The translations under genes and the position numbers were made by a program. A stretch of DNA of 64,000 nucleotides, from contig JACMZG010001914.1 in assembly GCA_018340805.1 (NCBI GenBank), forward strand, positions 43,292,498 to 43,356,497. Direction: 5' to 3'. Under the pieces are notes generated by a model, which worked only from the letters and a program-made list of their open reading frames with translations, made no database searches and was not told where the DNA came from. Positions 57,111 through 64,000 of the stretch are shown here, piece by piece. Every line of letters begins with the position of its first letter. The first letter of the stretch is position 1. This stretch comes from Microvelia longipes (lineage: Eukaryota; Arthropoda; Insecta; Hemiptera; Veliidae).

Positions 57111-58164
57111 TGCTGTTATCTACGACGAGACAATATATGGTGACAGTATGTGTTGGGTCCCGAAGGCATGATTTGGCACGTGCACCTACCTCTCCTTACA
57201 CAAGGTTTATTGCCTCCCCACGAGGCGTCCCAACAAGGCAACTGAGGGGGTCCTCATACCTCTTAACACTGGAAAAATACCTTCTCTTTATGGGATATTG
57301 GCCCGGAATATATTTATTTTAGAGAGAATAAGTTTTCTTTCGGGAGAACAAATTCCGACAGTTTATTTCTTTTCCCAGTTCGATTTTGCGGAAATAAACT
57401 GACTTTTGTCACGGCTTCTTTCCGAACTAATATCCTCTCGCTTTAGGGATATAAGACATGAGAATCTCAAACAAGAAAATAATCTTACAATGTTTATTAA
57501 ATCTATACTGGCAATAATAAGATATGTGGAGAAATTCTACACTGGTTTATTATTTTAAAATGTATGTTGAATCAAAACGAGCAATACTGAAACTAACAGT
57601 TTATATTTAAAGACATCAGTTAAAACATAAAAACCCTGCTGTTTTCCTTGAGCTCAGCAAGCGCTGAGATCCTAAATCTAAAAAGCGCTATTTTACGCTG
57701 TTATCTTATAATAAGGTTGTTAAATTATAAACTATTATACAGGTAGAAATTAAGAGAACAAAAAGTTATATATTTTCATGATATTAACGTTTGTTATTTA
57801 AATTAAAGCAAGTTTGTTTTCTACAACCGCTTGTTCAAGTCATGATTGACTTTTTTCAAAGTGATTTATTTTTCTATTTTATTTCATTTTATTCTATTTT
57901 ATGTTATTTATTTTTTCAAAGAGCAGCTCTTGTTAAAATTAGCTTGACTAAAATCACGCGAGGTTTTTTAGTTTAGCCATTGCCTAAGTATTTTGTTTTA
58001 ATTTTTATTATGTATTACTTTGTATTAATTATGTATTTATTACTTTGTATTAATTGTAATATTATTGTGTATGTATTAGTGATAAATAATACAAAGAAAC
58101 ACATAATACAATTATGATCTTTAGAATTTCATAAAAATGAGAATTAACATTTAACGATGGTTGT
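57111..58164. other. No gene recognised
   Basis: AT-rich. 57140-57270 is GC-richer (GTGTTGGGTCCCGAAGGCAT, then CCCCACGAGGCGTCCCAACA) and may be another repeat remnant. Confidence 0.4.
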
Positions 58165-58853
58165 TAGATCATATAAGTTTTCGTTCATTGATAAGAGGCA
58201 CAAATGAGACTGTTATTTATTTTACGGGCCTATATTTCACCCATACCTGGGCATATTCATGTAAAGATAACCTAAAAAGAAAAACCTAAAATTAGTTAAC
58301 TATACAATTAAGCAGGTAAGAAAGAATGTAAACAAATTCATTCATGCTGATTAGCCATTCAAAAATAAAAAATAAGATTACTCATACCGTTAGGATATTA
58401 GTAAATAAAGTGAAAAACACAAAGAGCAAAAAAGTTAACTAAAATTAAAAAGTATACATTAGAAACAGAAAATAAAAATTAATAAAAGGAAAGACAGTCA
58501 ACTACTGATAATAAATACATTAAAAATAAAATTTACTAAGAGTCGCAAAAAGCATTTTGATTTTTGCGACTCTTAGTAAGTTTTATTTTTAATGTATTTA
58601 TTATCAGTGCTTGACTGTCTTTCCTTTTATTAATTTTTATTTTCTGTTCATGTATACTTTCTAATGTATACTTTTTAATTTTAGGTAACTTTTTTGCTCT
58701 TTGAATTCTTCACTTTATTTACTTCCATAACGTAGTTACGGCAAATATATCTAAATTATATAGTACAATTATTTATAATCACTAAACAAATAAATAAATA
58801 AATAAAAAATAAAATATGTGTACGTATGTAAGTATGTATGCAGTGTATTTGTG

Positions 58854-58937
<84 letters not shown>

Positions 58938-58956
58938 ATATATATAATATATATAA

Positions 58957-59004
<48 letters not shown>

Positions 59005-59065
59005 AATATATTATAATATAATATATATATATATTATATATATATATATATTATATTATTATATA

Positions 59066-59135
<70 letters not shown>

Positions 59136-59640
59136 TATATGTATTGTGCATTTATGAGAGTATGTGTATGTATGTGTGTGTATGTGTATATATATAACAA
59201 AATAAGAACACTAGACAATTATATTTTATATATATTTTTTAAATTAAGAGTGTTAAATTGTAATTTGGCTAAGGACTCTCCAGCACAAGGCGTAAGCCTT
59301 TTAGCAGAGAGGTAACCTTAATATTAGAATATAATTATTTATTGTTTGTGATTTATTCAATAAAAGTATTTAAAATAAAATAAAAAGTTAGAATATCCAA
59401 ACGGTATGAGTAATCTTATTTTTTATTTTTGAATGGCTTATCAGCATGAATGCATTTGTTTACATTTTTTCTTACCCTCTTAATTATAGTTAACTAATTT
59501 TAGGTTGTTATCTTTACATGAATATGCCCAGGTATGGATGAAATATAGTACCGTAAAACAAATAACAGTCTCATTTATGCCCTCTTATCAATGATCTTAA
59601 TACATGGAGAACAATACCTCAATCAATCTATAAGTTTTCG
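58165..59640. mobile_element. Long palindromic element split by an insertion
   Basis: Left arm 58165-58555 (TAAGTTTTCGTTCATTGATA, CATACCTGGGCATATTCATG, ATTACTCATACCGTTAGGAT, TTTACTAAGAGTCGCAAAAA). The right arm begins at 58557 as the inverse, is interrupted at about 58720, and resumes at 59386 (TTAGAATATCCAAACGGTAT ... CAGGTATGGATGAAATATAG ... TAAGTTTTCGTTTATC). The inner hairpin at 58530-58585 is nearly perfect. Confidence 0.85.
58721..59385. repeat. Insertion with long (TA)n microsatellite
   Basis: Interrupts the palindrome's right arm. 58858-59132 is a (TA)n tract broken by TTA and TAATA variants; both strands give meaningless Tyr-Ile repeats. After it, AAGGACTCTCCAGCACAAGG then CGTAAGCCTTTTAGCAGAG and a poly(A)-like end (TTCAATAAAAGTATTTAAAA) suggest a retrotransposon 3' end. 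Confidence 0.75.
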
Positions 59641-60954
59641 TTTATCTTAGATAGATAGACACGAATTTACAATTTTTGATCGGATACAATTTGCCCGGAT
59701 GTCAAGGTATTGTGGTATCAGACTTGTTACCTCTCCCCTCCCAGATGCTACTCAATTTACAGAATAAAATTTGTCATCTATCAATTACATGTATCTCCCC
59801 GATGACACATTGATGTATCGTTTCTCCCTTTTCGCCTTGTTGATTTTATTTTTACTTGTATGTAGTAACATGTTTAACAAGATTTTTGATTAATGTATCA
59901 GCTATTCTTAAGCAGACATAAATAGGTATGTTTCCAAATCTAAATAACTAATGCTAACAAATCCAAAGATATAATTTTCAAGGCAGTTTTAAAAGGCTTT
60001 GTCAAAATATGGGATAAAGCACAACCAGCGCTTTTTTGGAAACAATAATTCTTTTATTTCTAAGTAGATATTTTTTTGAAATATCACGTGCTTCGTTAAG
60101 AGGAAGATGCTTTGCCAAATATATTTTTATTTAAAATATATTAAAGTATACTACATTTAATGAATAATAGCACTTACAAATTTTTTTAAGAGTGTTCCAA
60201 TTATTTTTAATTAATTTTAAAATTAACTGTTGTTATTGAGACGTGTTGTTCAAGACGAGACCGTATCGCACCACAGCGGATTAATTTAGAACTTTTCGTA
60301 TTTATCATTTGTTGCTAAACGTACCCTTTATTTTCAGACTCATAGCTGCTTTATTCTATAGCAAAACCGCTTCACAGTTTTTTTAAGTAAACTTAAGTTC
60401 TAGCGAGAAATCACTCCTATCACATGTGATAACAATAATTTATGTATTATCGATGTATTTAAACTATTTAATTATAATATTTTAACAATATTATAACTAT
60501 ATTTATGCTATTTTAAATAATTAAAACGAAATATTAGCAATAATTTTGTGCACATAAATAACTATCAGTGATTAATTTTCAAGTGCTTGTTGTTCACCCT
60601 ACTTTTCGTTTAATTTATGAAAATATTACATTGAATTTGAGGAAATAGTTATTCTTTAATATGTACTAACTTTAATAAAAAAGGAATCAATAGAGCTTTT
60701 GTTTTAGTAATCTCAACGCCGAATACTGCCCAAAATCGGATTCACTCGTCCCAAATGTAAGATATATATATACGTACTTAATTTGAACAAAAATAATTGA
60801 TAACTAGCAATTATTAACGTAATTTTTTTACAAAAGATAGTGCAGACTAATTAAATAATAACTAAATAGTTATTATTTATGATATTATTCCTTAGAATTG
60901 AGGTACATACCCAAATTCTAAGCAATAATATCATAATTTAAACGAAACCTAAGG
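59641..60954. other. No gene recognised
   Basis: AT-rich. 60850-60945 has an inverted pair around ATTATTTATGATATTATTCC / CAATAATATCATAATTTAAA. No coding region. Confidence 0.45.
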
Positions 60955-60962
60955 TAAACTAC

Positions 60963-61507
60963 CTTAGAATAATACTATATATAGCAGGAGCACAGGGCCG
61001 TAAACACAATGTAATTCCACCTGATAACACGAAAGCCGGTGACTAGTGCAACTAAGTAATGCTGCCAACCTGACAACAAACATTATTTAAATATTTGTCA
61101 TAAAAATCTATTAATGAAGAAAGATCGTAAAGAACAAATATAATAACTTAAAACACCTGCTGAGTATTTAATAAAACCGGTCTTAGATGGCAAAAGGGTG
61201 GCGGAATACAAGAATCAAGAATCTACATTTAGTTGACGAGGACTACTTATTATATATAATTTTAATAAATACGTTAAACTACTATTTAAAATGCTTTAAA
61301 TATTGTAATGCATCGATATTTATATTAGTATTTTATGAATTATCAATCATTAATTAATAATAGAACATAATAATTCAGCAACCGGAAGTATTGCCAACTT
61401 TTTTTTTAGAAATTGTATAATTGTTAGGTGGCAGCTTACTTAGTTGCACCAGTCACCGGCTTTCGTGTAATCAGTCGTGCTCCTTCTATATATAGTATTA
61501 TTCTAAG
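60963..61507. mobile_element. Non-autonomous TIR transposon with perfect 8-bp TSD, copy 2
   Basis: Same family as 8898-9403: CTTAGAATAATACTATATAT at left, inverse ATATATAGTATTATTCTAAG at right, 545 bp. Flanked by the perfect direct repeat TAAACTAC at 60955-60962 and 61508-61515. Inner termini (GGAGCACAGGGCCGT, ACACGAAAGCCGGTGACT) are also inverted on the right. No ORF. Confidence 0.93.
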
Positions 61508-61922
61508 TAAACTACATTCAATTAAAACTTTTTTTCACTGATATTCGAACGGCTTTGCCTAAAACATTTTAGATCCACATTTTTATGATAATTTTGAGCA
61601 TTGCAAGCTTAAAGAAAACTCGCAATACAATAAAAACTGCTATAATTAAAACTGGGTTTTGAAAATTTGTTAGTTTTAGCATTGACCTTGAGATTTGAAA
61701 TGAACCAATCAACTAAACAACCCAAGTGACGTAATAGTTTTTGCCGCGAATCTAACTTTTTTAAATATTAATTTTTTTTAATTGGTTTTTGATTTGGTTA
61801 CTTCTAAGGCAAGGAATACATTTAAGTAGGCAGTGGTCAACGCTTGCTGATAATTTAATTTGCTTGGATTGAGCCGCTGATATTGCGCTTGTTTTACATT
61901 ACATTTAGTAAAAATAATTTGA

Positions 61923-64000
61923 AACAATATAATTGTGCGAGAGACACCTAGGAAATGTAACAAGCAAAAAATGCAATGCTACATCTGGGAACTGTTCCAT
62001 CATTCGACATTCGTCATCATTGATGGCTCGACATAATGTCATGTCCCACTCTGTTTCGTTACGTCTAACTCATCAGGGCGCCGACAGAGCCTGAACTCAC
62101 TCTGACCTTCAATTAATTCCGAAGAATATAATGTGAAGTACTTACCAGAGACGAGCGGTGCTCTCTTACCGCCATCATGCATGGCAAGCAAAACATATAT
62201 CATTTGATACTACCGAGTTTTGCAAAACATGAATAGTTGACACAATATAATTGTGCGAGAGACACCTAGGAAATGTAACAAGCAAAATGCAATGCTACAT
62301 CTGGGAAGTGTTTCATCATTCGACATTTGTCATCATTGATGGCTCGACATAATGTCATGTCCCACTGTTTCGTTACGTCTAATTTATCAAGGCGTCGACA
62401 GAGCCTAAACTTACTCTGACCTTCAATTAATTCCGAAGAATATAATGTGAAGTACTTACCAGAGACGAGCGGTGCTCTCTTACCGCCATCATGCATGGCA
62501 AGCAAAACATATATCATTTGATACTACCGAGTTTTGCAAAACATGAATAGTTGACACAATATAATTGTGCGAGAGACACCTAGGAAATGTAACAAGCAAA
62601 ATGCAATGCTACATCTGGGAACTGTTCCATCATTCGACATTCGTCATCATTGATGGCTCGACATAATGTCATGTCCCACTCTGTTTCGTTACGTCTAACT
62701 CATCAGGGCGCCGACAGAGCCTGAACTCACTCTGACCTTCAATTAATTCCGAAGAATATAATGTGAAGTACTTACCAGAGACGAGCGGTGCTCTCTTACC
62801 GCCATCATGCATGGCAAGCAAAACATATATCATTTGATACTACCGAGTTTTGCAAAACATGAATAGTTGACACAATATAATTGTGCGAGAGACACCTAGG
62901 AAATGTAACAAGCAAAATGCAATGCTACATCTGGGAACTGTTCCATCATTCGACATTCGTCATCATTGATGGCTCGACATAATGTCATGTCCCACTCTGT
63001 TTCGTTACGTCTAACTCATCAGGGCGCCGACAGAGCCTGAACTCACTCTGACCTTCAATTAATTCCGAAGAATATAATGTGAAGTACTTACCAGAGACGA
63101 GCGGTGCTCTCTTACCGCCATCATGCATGGCAAGCAAAACATATATCATTTGATACTACCGAGTTTTGCAAAACATGAATAGTTGACACAATATAATTGT
63201 GCGAGAGACACCTAGGAAATGTAACAAGCAAAATGCAATGCTACATCTGGGAACTGTTCCATCATTCGACATTCGTCATCATTGATGGCTCGACATAATG
63301 TCATGTCCCACTCTGTTTCGTTACGTCTAACTCATCAGGGCGCCGACAGAGCCTGAACTCACTCTGACCTTCAATTAATTCCGAAGAATATAATGTGAAG
63401 TACTTACCAGAGACGAGCGGTGCTCTCTTACCGCCATCATGCATGGCAAGCAAAACATATATCATTTGATACTACCGAGTTTTGCAAAACATGAATAGTT
63501 GACACAATATAATTGTGCGAGAGACACCTAGGAAATGTAACAAGCAAAATGCAATGCTACATCTGGGAACTGTTCCATCATTCGACATTCGTCATCATTG
63601 ATGGCTCGACATAATGTCATGTCCCACTCTGTTTCGTTACGTCTAACTCATCAGGGCGCCGACAGAGCCTGAACTCACTCTGACCTTCAATTAATTCCGA
63701 AGAATATAATGTGAAGTACTTACCAGAGACGAGCGGTGCTCTCTTACCGCCATCATGCATGGCAAGCAAAACATATATCATTTGATACTACCGCATTTTG
63801 AAAAACATGAATAGTTGACACAATATAATTGTGCGAAAGACACCTAGGAAATGTAACAAGCAAAATGCAATGCTACATCTGGGAACTGTTCCATCATTCG
63901 ACATTCGTCATACTTGATGGCTCGACATAATGTCATGTCTTTCTCTGTATCGTTACGTCTAACTCATCAGGACACCGACAGAGCCTGAACTCACTCTGAC
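61923..64000. repeat. 316-bp satellite DNA, at least 6.6 units, runs off the window
   Basis: Units start near 61923, 62239, 62553, 62869, 63185, 63501 and 63817 (at ACACAATATAATTGTGCGAG); five intervals are 316 bp and one is 314. Units 3 to 6 are almost identical; the first and last visible units differ more. Each unit contains, on the minus strand, CCGCTCGTCTCTGGTAAGTA, a good splice-donor match. One unit (62239-62552) has an 83-codon minus-strand frame because it lacks two bases; the frame is broken in the others, so I do not call it a gene. Confidence 0.97.

Noticed and set aside
58818..59197. Tyr-Ile repeat frames
   Set aside because: Translation of a (TA)n microsatellite.
62266..62517. 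83-codon minus-strand frame in the satellite
   Set aside because: Open only in the one unit that lacks two bases; the other units break it. Kept only as a note under the satellite.

Overview
This is a eukaryotic window, almost certainly from an insect. Two things point there: exons of the c-Jun N-terminal kinase gene (JNK, basket in Drosophila), which match the fly protein nearly residue for residue, and a nuclear insertion of mitochondrial DNA with the insect order cox3-trnG-nad3, readable only in the invertebrate mitochondrial code. The DNA is very AT-rich and packed with transposon debris. I cannot name the species. There are no bacterial operons, promoters, terminators or CRISPR arrays. 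Many single-base differences sit in homopolymers, so some frameshifts may be consensus errors of the assembly. An 877-base run of N lies at 40371-41247.

The only host gene I can support is JNK, on the minus strand, about 0.5-18.4 kb. In transcript order: an N-terminal exon (18279-18424); a second, alternative first coding exon ending at the same splice phase (14204-14370); the alphaC-region exon (5414-5542, with small indels); the exon with DLKPSN, DFG and the TPY activation motif (2100-2234); and the next C-lobe exon (511-640). The exon for the hinge and the end of the catalytic loop was not found between 2235 and 5413, and the C-terminal exons lie beyond the left edge.

The JNK introns and everything to the right are repeats. 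Foldback or TIR elements are very numerous (about 0.7-1.4, 5.8-6.4, 8.9-9.4, 10.2-13.4, 15.5-17.2, 21.2-21.6, 23.3, 29.6-29.9, 38.1-38.4, 44.1-44.4, 46.7-47.9, 58.2-59.6 and 61.0-61.5 kb). A 2.26-kb element with TAA target duplications is at 18.6-20.9 kb, and a head-to-head pair of 0.82-kb elements frames 25.0-27.9 kb. Two SINE-like families recur: a tRNA-derived one (3.5, 22.9, 47.9, 54.9 kb) and one with a 5S rRNA-like central segment (20.9, 25.9, 27.9, 29.5, 51.9, 53.6, 55.9 kb).

At 31.5-37.1 kb a tandem array of about 50-bp units is split by a 3.98-kb LINE (minus strand, 32835-36812) with a PHD-type ORF1 and an endonuclease/reverse transcriptase ORF2. Other tandem arrays are at 4.1, 4.6, 8.2, 14.8, 28.5, 49.2 and 56.5 kb. 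A 316-bp satellite fills 61.9 kb to the window end. The array at 49.2 kb appears to have been built from the 3' end of the 5S-like family.

No new multi-gene system is apparent. The best leads are the alternative JNK glycine-loop exons, the 5S-like repeat family and its apparent seeding of a tandem array, the mitochondrial insert enclosed by terminal inverted repeats, and the LINE whose two ORFs share one frame across a single TGA.
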